Source of the DNA: Cyanidiococcus yangmingshanensis
Taxonomy: Eukaryota; Rhodophyta; Bangiophyceae; Cyanidiales; Cyanidiaceae
Assembly (NCBI GenBank): GCA_013995675.1
Contig: VWRR01000001.1
Location: 806,001-870,000 of the forward strand
DNA: 64,000 bases
Reading direction: 5' to 3'
In this document: positions 9,802 through 19,044 of the stretch, piece after piece
Layout: every line of letters starts with the position of its first letter
Numbering within the stretch: position 1 is the stretch's first letter
Made by a program: the position numbers and the translations under genes
Notes under the pieces: model-generated
Databases searched by the model: none
Seen by the model: the letters and a program-made list of their open reading frames with translations, nothing else
What the model was told of the DNA's origin: nothing

Positions 9802-10548
9802 TCAGTACGCTTCGTCGTCCGAGGGTTCAGTCTCCGCGCCCTCTGCAACCGCAAACGACCGTGTCCTCGTTGGTGTGCGTCGCGTCCAGCGCGTGGGCGG
9901 CTGTATTGCTATGAGTTGCGCAACGTCGCCGTTCAATCGCATGCGCGCCATGCTCAAGGCCGAACTGCCCATCATGACAGTCAGCACGACCATGAGCGCC
10001 ATGCACGCAATGCTCTTGTACGAAATTGAATCCATAAATCCATTCACGGTCTCCGCCAAAGTCTCCATGATCAGGCTCGCACGGTTCATCACGAGTTGAG
10101 CTGGAGTCTGCTTTGAGCATCGCTCCCAATGCTGGCACTGTTCCCGCATATGAGGCACGACGAGGACACCTTCGAAGCATCGATTCTCCCGAAAGTCCCG
10201 TTGGCACTGCTCAATATGGCGCGTCGCCTGCGCGTATTGATGAGCGACTTTCCGCGACACATCCGCATAAAAACTGTATCCGAAGAAAGTCAGGACGAGC
10301 AGCGTCGCTGCCAGCAAGACCATGTGCAACGCCAGCTGAACATAGCCAACTGCTATATATGGCCAATAAACGCGCCGGACAAGCGCTATTACTGGCTGTT
10401 CACGCTCAGGCAAACCTCGTGATTTCAGTCCGCCTAGACGCCCGGCTCGCGCCCGCTTCCCCAAACCAGTCGGTGTGAACGCCGACGCCTTGAAAGGCTC
10501 CGAACCATAAGCGTCACCGATAGTTCGCAGTCTTGACAGGACTCGCAT
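9802..10548 (-). CDS. Brr6/Brl1-type nuclear envelope protein
   Basis: A 248-residue protein with the Brr6/Brl1 C-terminal domain, called the disulphide-bridge nucleocytoplasmic transport domain. Family members are double-pass nuclear-envelope/ER proteins needed for nuclear pore complex assembly and lipid homeostasis. There is a first membrane segment (VQLALHMVLLAATLLVLTFF), a lumenal region with the four-cysteine pattern C-x7-C-x13-C-x5-C (HIEQCQRDF...CFEGVLVVP...QCQHWERC), the LAETVNGFMDSISYKS amphipathic stretch and a second membrane segment (CMALMVVLTVMM). ATG at 10548 is the first in frame. An overlapping frame (ATG at 10729) would give a plausible acidic N-terminus (MTELMDVDDSVV...) if one extra base near 10518 is spurious. 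It is divergent from the GNAT gene. Confidence 0.85.
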   Translation of the reverse strand: MRVLSRLRTIGDAYGSEPFKASAFTPTGLGKRARAGRLGGLKSRGLPEREQPVIALVRRVYWPYIAVGYVQLALHMVLLAATLLVLTFFGYSFYADVSRKVAHQYAQATRHIEQCQRDFRENRCFEGVLVVPHMREQCQHWERCSKQTPAQLVMNRASLIMETLAETVNGFMDSISYKSIACMALMVVLTVMMGSSALSMARMRLNGDVAQLIAIQPPTRWTRRTPTRTRSFAVAEGAETEPSDDEAY

Positions 10549-11271
10549 CACGGACTTGGTTTGCTGGCCCCAAAGACTCCATCGGTGCCGTCCCTCGAGA
10601 CGGGAAACCGTTATCCTCCTTTAGCAGTTGGCGTGTTCCGTTCAACGCCCACACGCAACCACTAACCGAATCTAACTGCATTCCTTCTGTATGCACGACA
10701 CTGTCGTCGACATCCATGAGCTCTGTCATGGGCACCTGCTTATTGATGGCCGTCACAGTAAGGTCGAGCAAGCGCTTGAAAACTGCGCCTACAACGCGTT
10801 TTCCGTGCCGCAGCCGCGACACATGCCCGCATGCTCCGATCCGAGCCACCGTGGTAGGGAGTCACGAGACTTATCGAAACACTGTCTCTCTCACAGAAAA
10901 AGTCCATTCATGAACCGAGTGAATCAGAAGAACTCTGTAAGATAAGATTTCTTAAAATTGTAATTCATATGAGAAAATCAGGTGATGTATCTATCCTTTT
11001 GGCACTGACATGAGAATCATCGTTCTGATTCAAGACAATGCAACCTATTGTTGACATTATCAGTCATGTGAGAAAATCAGGTGATGTATCGATTCTCTCG
11101 GTTCTTAAATCAGAATCATCGGTCTGATTCAAACCATCTCTGTAGAGCGAGTCATCAAACGATCGTTCCAAAAGGGCGCGATGCCGACTCGAAGAGATCA
11201 CGCGGAACGCCCCGAGGGCTTCTCTCGAGCAAGTGGAGCACAGCGTGCCAGGTTGCTCTACGAGTCGTTCT
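10549..11271. other. Spacer between BRR6 and the GNAT gene
   Basis: The left part may encode the N-terminus of the Brr6-type protein (see that entry). The right part is AT-rich and carries the direct repeat at 10967-11133. It should include the promoters of both divergent genes. Confidence 0.45.
10967..11133. repeat. Imperfect direct repeat, about 68 bp, 99-bp period
   Basis: Two copies (about 10967-11034 and 11066-11133) share gagaaaatcaggtgatgtat and the later segment cagaatcatcggtctgattca, with substitutions between. They lie just upstream of the GNAT gene. Confidence 0.75.
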
Positions 11272-12180
11272 ATGGATACGAGTGCATTTGTTGGGTTCCT
11301 TCCGATTCGTCTTGATGCGCGCCGTGTTATGCAAACAAGGGTGTGGAAGGGTGTTTTAGGGTCGGCGAAAGGTTCAGCGGAGCGCCTAGTGCGCGCTCCG
11401 AGTTGCGTACAGGTTGGTGTTGAATTCTCTAGCGCCGTTGCGGCAGTGCGTGTTGACGTGGCTCGTACTTCCCAGGATGCGTGGCGAGCAGCACAGGTAC
11501 ATGCTCGTTCTTTTTTTAGGGATGTAGCAGGTGAAGCAGCGTTTAGCGACAAAACGGCTCAGTCGCGGTCTAGCAACCCGAGTCGGGTACCGTTCTGGGA
11601 ATGGCGACGAGACTGGGCGTTGCAGGTGCTCGCGCTAGAGGCTTGGCTTGGTTTCCGTTTGAGGATGACGTTTCGACCTCATGGTCACCGGCTTTTTTTG
11701 GCTAAGATTAGGGAGACGACAAATCTTGAGGTTGCAACAGGTGATACGTCGTCGATTGATGAGTCTGTCGTCGGTCTGGTGGAGCTCTCCATGGAACCGG
11801 TGCGTTTCGAAGTCACAACGTTCACCGCCGCGCTGCTGGACGGTATTGGAAACGCTTTGCGGGCGCAGTTTCCTGCACTTGGCCCGCAGCACAGACATCG
11901 CCGGTGGCCTACTCGACGTGTATACCTTTATAACCTGGCTACCGATCCGGAGTATCGGCGCCGAGGCATTGCACAGCAACTGTTGGCCGAATGCGAGCAG
12001 CAGACGAGAGCGTGGCAACACAGCACACTCTATCTTCATGTAGAGCGGGACAACGCACCGGCGTTGCGACTTTACCAACGAGGAGGCTATCGGGTGATCA
12101 CAGCGGAGGCCCGGCGCCGCCCCTCTAATGCTCCCTGCTTACTAGGAAAATGGGTCGCGAGGCCATCCTCGACCGGTTGA
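11272..12180 (+). CDS. GNAT-family N-acetyltransferase
   Basis: A 302-residue protein whose last 130 residues form a Gcn5-related acetyltransferase domain that transfers acetyl from acetyl-CoA to an amine. Motif A is clear: VYLYNLATDPEYRRRGIAQQLL holds the R/Q-x-x-G-x-A/G CoA pyrophosphate loop. Motif B is TLYLHVERDNAPALRLYQRGGYRV. The N-terminal half is basic and Ser/Ala-rich, like a plastid or mitochondrial leader plus a variable region. The arrangement resembles plastid GNATs of plants and algae, but the acceptor cannot be named. ATG at 11272 is the first in frame. Confidence 0.85.
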   Translation: MDTSAFVGFLPIRLDARRVMQTRVWKGVLGSAKGSAERLVRAPSCVQVGVEFSSAVAAVRVDVARTSQDAWRAAQVHARSFFRDVAGEAAFSDKTAQSRSSNPSRVPFWEWRRDWALQVLALEAWLGFRLRMTFRPHGHRLFLAKIRETTNLEVATGDTSSIDESVVGLVELSMEPVRFEVTTFTAALLDGIGNALRAQFPALGPQHRHRRWPTRRVYLYNLATDPEYRRRGIAQQLLAECEQQTRAWQHSTLYLHVERDNAPALRLYQRGGYRVITAEARRRPSNAPCLLGKWVARPSSTG

Positions 12181-12537
12181 GTTGCTCAAAGAACGTCTGA
12201 GTTTTCCACGAACTCGACGTGAACTACCAACCATGATGTGACGTGCTCCAACCCCGTCACTGCTGATGGGGCGGAAAGCGACGCAACGCTCGCGCTCATC
12301 CTGTGACCCTGCCTGCCAGTCCGCAGCCTTATTGAGGAGCGTATCTGTTGGAAATGGGCCCAGCTCGACAGGTTGGTACTACGAACGACCCCTGTGTAGA
12401 CAACTGTTTCTATCCGTTGGGGTTGTGTTCACGCAGTTTGCATTGCGGACTTTATGCTCGCTCTTGACCCGGGTCTCAGCATGGTTTCGCTTATAAAACG
12501 CACGCCCTGACACTTCTACTCTGCAAGATTTTGGCGT
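12181..12537. other. Convergent spacer after the GNAT gene
   Basis: No gene recognised. It lies between the 3' ends of the GNAT gene and the small membrane protein, so it should hold both terminator regions. Confidence 0.4.
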
Positions 12538-12711
12538 TTATTCTCTCTTTGGCCGCTCCGTGCTTCGCGACTGGCGCTGGAGCCACCACAAGGCGCCCCA
12601 GAACGCCGCGAGGTGAACCAATAGCAGAAACGCAATGAGAATTGGCACTCCGTGACGAAACTGTCGAGTCCAGCTTGGGAACGCTTCTCGCCAGTCTGGC
12701 CACTCCGACAT
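12538..12711 (-). CDS. Small single-pass membrane protein, 57 residues
   Basis: A short ATG-started frame with one strong membrane segment (about residues 21-47, HGVPILIAFLLLVHLAAFWG followed by ALWWLQ), a Trp-rich amphipathic N-terminus (MSEWPDWREAFPSWTRQF) and a very basic C-terminal tail ending RPKRE. This layout is common in small mitochondrial inner-membrane assembly factors and in ER microproteins. I cannot assign a family. The organised pattern makes it more likely to be real than other frames of this size here. Confidence 0.5.
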   Translation of the reverse strand: MSEWPDWREAFPSWTRQFRHGVPILIAFLLLVHLAAFWGALWWLQRQSRSTERPKRE

Positions 12712-13659
12712 TACGCTTTCTCGCACCTCGACTCGGGAACCAGAACCAAGTCGACAGACTCGTTTGCTGCGCGTGATATCGAGGTTAGAGCCGTCCCAGG
12801 CCGCTGCACCACGGTCTATAGCACGAACGTCAAAGCACTACAGTCGTATCCGCGAAGAAACGTCCCGTTACGCAGCTCGGTTGCCACAGAGCGCACTGGG
12901 TCTAGGTCAGAGAACTCCAGTTGAATTGCCCCTTCGCCGGTGACTATTGAAGAAAATCATTTACGCCTTGTTTCGACCTGGCTAGGGCATACGCTGGTCA
13001 ACAGCGTCGTTCGACTTCAGGTGATCGCAGCATCAAAAGGAAGCGACGATGGAGGTTTGACGGCATTTGGAGAGCGTAATCAAAGATGCAGCGCTGCAGA
13101 GACCGCTCTCAAAGAGACGTCACATTCATCGGGTATCCCCAGCCATGACGTACAATGACGTGCACCCATATCAACACGAGGTATCCTTCGTGAGACAAGC
13201 GCGCTCTCGGGTTTCTCGGTGTTTGCACTAGCTCGCCCCTGGTGTTCAGATGAGGCTTTGCTTGCAGACGGCAACGCTAGCCCCAGTGTCCATCAAGTCT
13301 ATCGACAGGATATCATGCTCTCTGACACGAACTCGGGTGGCACTATCGACAGCGTATGCAAGGGTCTCTGTCTGCGAGCAACGAATCTACTCCAGTCAGT
13401 GTCGGCTAAGGATACGTGTTTGCCAGGACGTGTACCGCGACGCCTTGACTGCGGCCAGAGCGCCCAACAACAGCGCCCCACACGTTCATGACGGAATCAT
13501 TCGAGCCTTGATCGTTCTCGGGGTGGAACTCACGATGCTTCTTCATGCACAACGGGGTCATTCACAAACAGAGGTGTATCGACCAGGCAAATCCGCTGGC
13601 TTGTCTCTTCCCGGCTGGAGTGCGCCCTTCACCGATCATCAAACTGCCTTTTGGCTCGA
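12712..13659. other. Spacer upstream of the small membrane protein
   Basis: No gene recognised on either strand. A plus-strand frame at 13250-13801 runs into the kinase gene and has no family resemblance. Confidence 0.4.
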
Positions 13660-15786
13660 TCAGACGGAGGACTCCCTGATTTCATCGTTGTTTTCAGCGG
13701 ATGTCGGATTCGTGCTGGTAGCTGACAGCGCTGGGATCGCTTCTTGTTTGGATGGGCTCGCTTTGGTCTGTCGACGACGAATGCGGCGGGCAAATCGATA
13801 GACCCGTCCTTCATCATCATCTGTGCCAGTCCAGGTGCGTTCGAAGAGATATCGTCGAGAGCCGCTAAAGTTCAGCCCAATCGATGCTCGAGACTTGACC
13901 CCTGATATTGCAGCACTTTCATCATCGGTCGAATCGGTTGTAACGCCAAGCATTCGCTTCGTTGAAGCGCTGGCAGCGATGTCGCTTCGGTCGTGGCCCC
14001 CGTTCGAGAGCGTGCTCATGATCGACATTCGCTCCAGTTGCCCTGCGTGGTCGTTCACAGAACAGCAGCGCGCTCGCGTTCGTAGCGGGTTGGTGCGCTC
14101 GTGGGTGCCACTGAGACGGGAACGGGCCAGGTCATCTTTGGTTGCCGTGTCGCTGAGGTCGGTCTCAACGTGCTCGATAGCGCGATTGGTATTGGTGTCG
14201 TGGTCACCAATCACGGATGCCGTTTCGTCTTTGCTGGCCCGTTTCACGCGCGCTGGCATGGAATGCATCCGCTGGACAACAATACCCGCGATCTCTGACC
14301 GAATCTCGAGACCCGAGAACATCGAACGAGTCAGGTGGAGGTCTCTTGTTCGAGCGACTGGCGAACAGCGCGTTCTTGAAACGTCCCGTATTGCAGCGAG
14401 ACGATCAAGCGCATCCGTCGAAAAGTCCGGCCAGATATAGACCTTGTAGCCAGGGATCAGGGAATCCCTCGGGGTCGGCCATGACTCAGGCGATGCCTCT
14501 CTCGAATAATCAACCATGTTGGTGACATGTCGGGACTGAGGACGATTATCGCCTGTCAAGGCAGCATACAGATTTTCGTCTGCACGCATAGCCTCTTCAT
14601 CTGCAGGTTCAAAGTCCTCTGCAGGTTGCTTGGCCGGTTCCAGAGGTGGAACCACTTGATATCGAAGAAACTTGTCGATATCGATACCGGGTTCATCATC
14701 TTCTCGCATCATGCTGCGTAGCGTCGGTGATACGAGGCGCTGTTCTCCAAGCCATCGCCGAGATACACTGGTGAAGAACGGGTGCGCGAGCACTTCATCT
14801 ACATCATTGGCTACTTGACTCGCACCACTCCCGAGACGTGTCTGTGGGTTGCGGTCTAAGAGGCGCCGTATCAAGTCCCTGCAGGTTTCACTGGCCTGCG
14901 ACATGTAACCACCACACCACGGCGGTTCGTAGCGCTCATCGAGAATCATTCGGTATACCTCGCGCTCTTTCGGCGCATAGAATGGAGGTGTTCCAGCAAG
15001 CAGAAAATAGGCCAGTACACCGAGTGCCCACCAGTCGACTTGACGTCCATGCCGCTCGCCGCGCAAGACCTCGGGTGCCTGATAGAGTGGCGTGCCGCTG
15101 CGGTCGATGCATCCATCTGCATCACGGCCTGCCAAACCAAAGTCCGTCAGTCGTACATGACCATGACGGTCAATGAGCACATTTTCAACTTTGAGGTCTC
15201 GACATACATAGCCGCGGGCGTGCAAGTGTCCCAGTGCAAGCGCCACTTCCGCAACGTAGAAACGGAGCGCATCCTCGCTCACGTATCCGTATCGCTCCAA
15301 CAGATTGTACATATCGCCTCCGCTAACGTATTCGAGAACCAGCACCAACGCTTGTCGTGTTTGATAACCTGCTTCAACCTTGACGATAAAAGGGTGCGCT
15401 CCGCAGTTGCGAACAATTTCCAGCTCCAGCTGGACGTTTCGCTCTTGGCCGCGTTGTCGCACTCGTTGCAGCGACATGACCTTGACGGCGTAGAACGTGC
15501 CGGTTGCTCGTTCTCGCACCAGCACGACAGTGCCAAGCATACCCTGTCCAAGAAAACGAACCAGATCACAAGACGGGAGATTGAAGATGGCTTCTGAGGG
15601 TTGCTGTCGCTGTTCGGTTGTTTGGTGTGGGCTCACCGCCGACGCTATCGCGGTCGCCGTTGACTTTGTGACGAGCCGCTCATCCAGCGCCGCACAACCA
15701 TGCTGCGCGGCAGCAGGGTTGAGTGATCTCGCACTAGGTCGATGATGAACTCCTAGTCCCCGCGCCTCGCTCCAGCAAGCACCCAT
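13660..15786 (-). CDS. AGC-type serine/threonine protein kinase
   Basis: A 708-residue protein with an N-terminal kinase domain (about 74-340) and a long, probably disordered Ser/Thr/Arg-rich tail. Visible elements are the Gly loop GQGMLGTV (80-87), the ATP-anchoring Lys in YAVKVM (K102), the catalytic loop CRDLKVEN (D198), DFGLA (D216), SGTPLYQAPE and DWWALGVLAYFLLAGTPPF. AGC kinases normally read YRDLKPEN; here Tyr is Cys and Pro is Val. The domain is followed by a C-tail with VPPLEP, as in AGC members, but no clear FxxF/Y hydrophobic motif was found. ATG at 15786 is the first in a frame that continues upstream to a TTG. The exact subfamily (PKA/PKG/S6K-like) is not resolved. Confidence 0.88.
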   Translation of the reverse strand: MGACWSEARGLGVHHRPSARSLNPAAAQHGCAALDERLVTKSTATAIASAVSPHQTTEQRQQPSEAIFNLPSCDLVRFLGQGMLGTVVLVRERATGTFYAVKVMSLQRVRQRGQERNVQLELEIVRNCGAHPFIVKVEAGYQTRQALVLVLEYVSGGDMYNLLERYGYVSEDALRFYVAEVALALGHLHARGYVCRDLKVENVLIDRHGHVRLTDFGLAGRDADGCIDRSGTPLYQAPEVLRGERHGRQVDWWALGVLAYFLLAGTPPFYAPKEREVYRMILDERYEPPWCGGYMSQASETCRDLIRRLLDRNPQTRLGSGASQVANDVDEVLAHPFFTSVSRRWLGEQRLVSPTLRSMMREDDEPGIDIDKFLRYQVVPPLEPAKQPAEDFEPADEEAMRADENLYAALTGDNRPQSRHVTNMVDYSREASPESWPTPRDSLIPGYKVYIWPDFSTDALDRLAAIRDVSRTRCSPVARTRDLHLTRSMFSGLEIRSEIAGIVVQRMHSMPARVKRASKDETASVIGDHDTNTNRAIEHVETDLSDTATKDDLARSRLSGTHERTNPLRTRARCCSVNDHAGQLERMSIMSTLSNGGHDRSDIAASASTKRMLGVTTDSTDDESAAISGVKSRASIGLNFSGSRRYLFERTWTGTDDDEGRVYRFARRIRRRQTKASPSKQEAIPALSATSTNPTSAENNDEIRESSV

Positions 15787-16633
15787 AAACCGCTGAACCG
15801 GCTCGAGTGAGTCGTGAGCGGGCGTCCGACCACAACACCAACGTTTGCACGCTACGCGAGCAGACCGGCTGCGAGGCGCCTCTCCAAGGCACCTGAACTG
15901 TTCAAGTCTGAGGCTTGTTCCAGAACTGCGACCTTCACGCGATGTTTGGAAACAAGGCAACTCGTGCGGGTCTCGTCAAGAACCGCAACACGTTCGAACT
16001 TGCCTGGTATGGACCTATGGTCTCGCGAGCGACCGGAGGAGCACCCTCGGTGGGCGTCCGACAGCTCGCAGTTACGCTTTGAAGAGCGTTTTGTCGGCTG
16101 ACCCGAATAGAGCGGATGGATGAAGCACTTAGTGCCCAGAACATGAATGAGTACCGAGGAGGGTCAAGTGATCGGTGCTGAGCGCTCGCGCTCCCCAGTA
16201 CCAACACAGCGCAGGACGAGTTCGATGGCTTGCGTCTCCAAGCTGGCACAGTGCTCGTGGCGACCGTCCGTGGTGGTGTGTCCGCGTTGCTACAGGTCCG
16301 ATTAGGACTGTCTTAAAGAGCGCTTAGAATTGAGGACAGGTCTGCTTTTGTTGCAGGTTTCCAGAACCGCTCTATGTATGTGGAGGTGCCCCATTCCGCC
16401 CTCGTTCAGACTCGGAAGAGACCAATCTCGACGAATTTGGTCGAGCATGCGAACATTTCCAACCGAGTCTTGAACTTTAGGAGCACGTGTTTATGAGTGT
16501 GTTTGTTCACTGCAAGCGGAAATCGTCGCCAGGTGGATGGAAACTGGTAGTCATTCAAATGAAACACATTTACCTCCGCTGTCAAGAAAAGTGTCGACTT
16601 GTTCAACCCATAGGATCGGTTCAGGTTTGAACG
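15787..16633. other. Spacer between phosphoribulokinase 3' end and AGC kinase
   Basis: No gene recognised. It contains the kinase promoter and the phosphoribulokinase terminator region. A plus-strand frame at 15814-16101 opposite the kinase 5' region is not convincing. Confidence 0.4.
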
Positions 16634-17959
16634 TTAGGATCGCACCACTGGTTCTACCTTGCGACCCGTTAACTGTTCGTAGATCTCCCGAATTTTGAGG
16701 GCGATGATTGTCTGGAAGAGTGCCGTTCCGTTGTAGGCACCAGGGGTGTTTTGTGCCGCCAGCATCAGTTGGGTCAGTTCTCCGTAGTACTTGGTGCCAG
16801 TATTCGACAAATGCGACTCGATGTAGACGAGCTCTTCGAGTTTGGCGAACTCGCCATCCACCTCAATCGCGGAAAAGTCTGAATCGTAGAACGTTTCGGG
16901 GCCGTAGCGGAACTTGATACCTGGATATGAGCAAGTGAGCCGCCGTCCGCATGGGATCCACTCTATGGTGGAGCCCTCATCGAACAAATACGAGGTCTTG
17001 AAGCCGGGGACGCCCTCGCGTTGCAAAAGTCGAACCTTCAGAATCTTTCCCTCCTTATCGTCGGGAAGCAACTCAGTGAGCTTGACTTGAATGACTGCAT
17101 CTGCATACTGCCGTTGCGGAAGAACAAAGCGTTCAAAGTCAGGCTTGCGCGCCTCTATGGAGGCCAGGATCGACTCAAGTGTATGCCCACGTTCTGCCAT
17201 GTCTCGTTGGATCTTCCAGGCGATTTTCACCTCATCGTCCAAATCTAGATACACCGAGAAATCAAGCAGTTTGCGAACGCGTGCATCGTACATTGGATGG
17301 AGACCCTCGACGACCACGATATGGTTGGGCGATACGAGCTCCGGCGGATCGATGCGGCCAGTCTCGTGGTTGTAGATCGGCTTCATAATGTCAAAGCCGT
17401 TCTTCAAAGCCTCCAGCTGTTCCGCCATCAGATCAAAGTTCTGGCATTTTTCATCCAAGGCCGTAATGCTATCCTCCTTACGCCCCTGTCGATCACGGTT
17501 ATGCCAATCGTCGAGACAGATAACCGTGATCAGCTCACCCTGTGGCGTATGGCCCTTGGGGATCTCGGAACCGAACATACGCATCACCCGCCGCAAAAAC
17601 GTCGACTTGCCCGCTCCAGAATCCGCCGCAACACCCACCATCACAGGACGTTGAATGTTCTTGCGCTGCAACACTTCCGACTTGATTGCACCAACAGCTG
17701 CATCTGCATGAACGCCCCGCGGTGCCTTGTCCGAGTGACGTGCCTTCTGCATCGTCGATGTCTGCATGCGAACTGAAGTGCACCGACCCGACCGCAAGAT
17801 GCGAGCACGACTCATAGGAGGCACTGCCAGAAAAGCCTGTGTGCTCGACGTCATGGTGCTACCAGCAAAGCCAGAGCGACGCGCACTCAGCCCGCAAACC
17901 GGCGAGCGCTCCCGCACGCCCGACGCTCGCCCAAGCCCTGTCACCACGAATCCCAACAT
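16634..17959 (-). CDS. PRK: Phosphoribulokinase, plastid precursor
   Basis: Calvin-cycle enzyme that phosphorylates ribulose 5-phosphate to ribulose 1,5-bisphosphate in the plastid stroma. It is 441 residues, with about 100 residues of Ser/Arg-rich leader including QAFLAVPP, a plausible red-algal transit peptide. The P-loop GVAADSGAGKST (109-120), VICLDDWH (145-152), the VVEGLHPMYD substrate loop and the C-terminal FDEGSTIEWIPCGRRLTCSYPG block are all present. The thioredoxin-sensitive P-loop Cys of plant and cyanobacterial enzymes (SGCGKST) is Ala116 here. Its partner Cys148 and the C-terminal Cys pair (C337, C343) remain. Residue spacing between Ala116 and Cys148 is 32. ATG at 17959 is the first in frame. 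This is the eukaryotic/cyanobacterial-type PRK, complete and unbroken. Confidence 0.97.
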   Translation of the reverse strand: MLGFVVTGLGRASGVRERSPVCGLSARRSGFAGSTMTSSTQAFLAVPPMSRARILRSGRCTSVRMQTSTMQKARHSDKAPRGVHADAAVGAIKSEVLQRKNIQRPVMVGVAADSGAGKSTFLRRVMRMFGSEIPKGHTPQGELITVICLDDWHNRDRQGRKEDSITALDEKCQNFDLMAEQLEALKNGFDIMKPIYNHETGRIDPPELVSPNHIVVVEGLHPMYDARVRKLLDFSVYLDLDDEVKIAWKIQRDMAERGHTLESILASIEARKPDFERFVLPQRQYADAVIQVKLTELLPDDKEGKILKVRLLQREGVPGFKTSYLFDEGSTIEWIPCGRRLTCSYPGIKFRYGPETFYDSDFSAIEVDGEFAKLEELVYIESHLSNTGTKYYGELTQLMLAAQNTPGAYNGTALFQTIIALKIREIYEQLTGRKVEPVVRS

Positions 17960-18438
17960 GATTCCTCTCTCTCCAGAATTCAGTGAAACAAACGAACGAA
18001 CAAGTTCTTCGTACACGCACACTCAATACACAGCGCACCGTGCGAGAGCTCCGTACAAGACGTCGTTATCGAAACCGTCGTCGTCTACAGAGAGCACCAA
18101 CCAGTATCCATTCGTGGCGGAGCGCGCTCGCCGCTCCGCGTTCCGTCGAGCATCGTCCGTCGACGGCCCGTCGTCGTTGCAGGCCTGCGGCGAGGCGGCA
18201 ATCGATCGACACGCTGCTAGCGGTGCGCGAGCCTCATGGCCGCCGCATCGGCACCGTCCATAGCAGGGCTTTCGTACGGCCATCGGCGCGGATCCCCGAG
18301 AATCCGTCGAGGGCGTGGCGATTATCGATGGCGCGTTGCTGTCCATGACACGCATGATTGGTCGATGCACGGGATGCATGCATATGATCCGAATGCAACA
18401 AGGACGCCGAGAAGGTGAAGGTAAAGAAGAAGATCACT

Positions 18439-18470
<32 letters not shown>

Positions 18471-19044
18471 AATGTGGTTTTGAATCGCTTGAGGTCGTGC
18501 GGAACCATGACTACTGGAAGGGCCCGTGCGTCGATGAAGCGTCGTTTTTCCAGGTTTACGTTTGCATACAGGTACGATGGTTTGAACAGTAGCGTCTCAA
18601 GCTCGAGCACATCTGAACGACTCGAGGGATTGTCGCGAGATACTTCGAGGTCTTGTTTTCCTTCGCGTCGCGATACCTGACGACAACTGGGATGGAAACA
18701 CGTTACTGACTAGGTAATGAGTCGGTGTTCACGCTAACGGAGTGATATCGACCGTTCTCGAAAAAGAAGTGCTTTTCCCTGACTTCCATACGCCTTTAAC
18801 GTGAGGAGAGCTGGTCGATATTCCTGATCCACCCTTCGATGCCGGCGAACTGGTTTGAATTCTATGCATGTTCCGTGGACGAGCGTGGTGGCTTGCTGGG
18901 TGCGAATTCCCAGCACCAGCTTTCCAAAGGCGCAGCACTGCGTCCTCGGCGAGCCGATGCTCGACGAGATCGATTTTATCCCCGAACACTGGATATGATT
19001 AAATGCTGGAGCATGTTCGCCCACGACGCCGTTGGCTAGCTGAA
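17960..19044. other. Spacer upstream of phosphoribulokinase
   Basis: No gene recognised. It holds the phosphoribulokinase promoter region, the GAT microsatellite and the terminator side of the MOSC gene. Minus-strand frames near 18729-19044 are overlaps of the MOSC gene or chance. Confidence 0.4.
18441..18470. repeat. (GAT)10 microsatellite
   Basis: Ten perfect GAT units. A plus-strand frame across it would read a run of Asp, but nothing around it looks like a gene. Confidence 0.95.

Noticed and set aside
13823-14440. 205-codon plus-strand frame inside the AGC kinase gene
   Set aside because: It lies opposite the kinase coding strand and is a shadow frame produced by codon bias.
18315-18680. 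Plus-strand frame with a poly-Asp run
   Set aside because: The Asp run comes from the (GAT)10 microsatellite; the flanks have no coding pattern.
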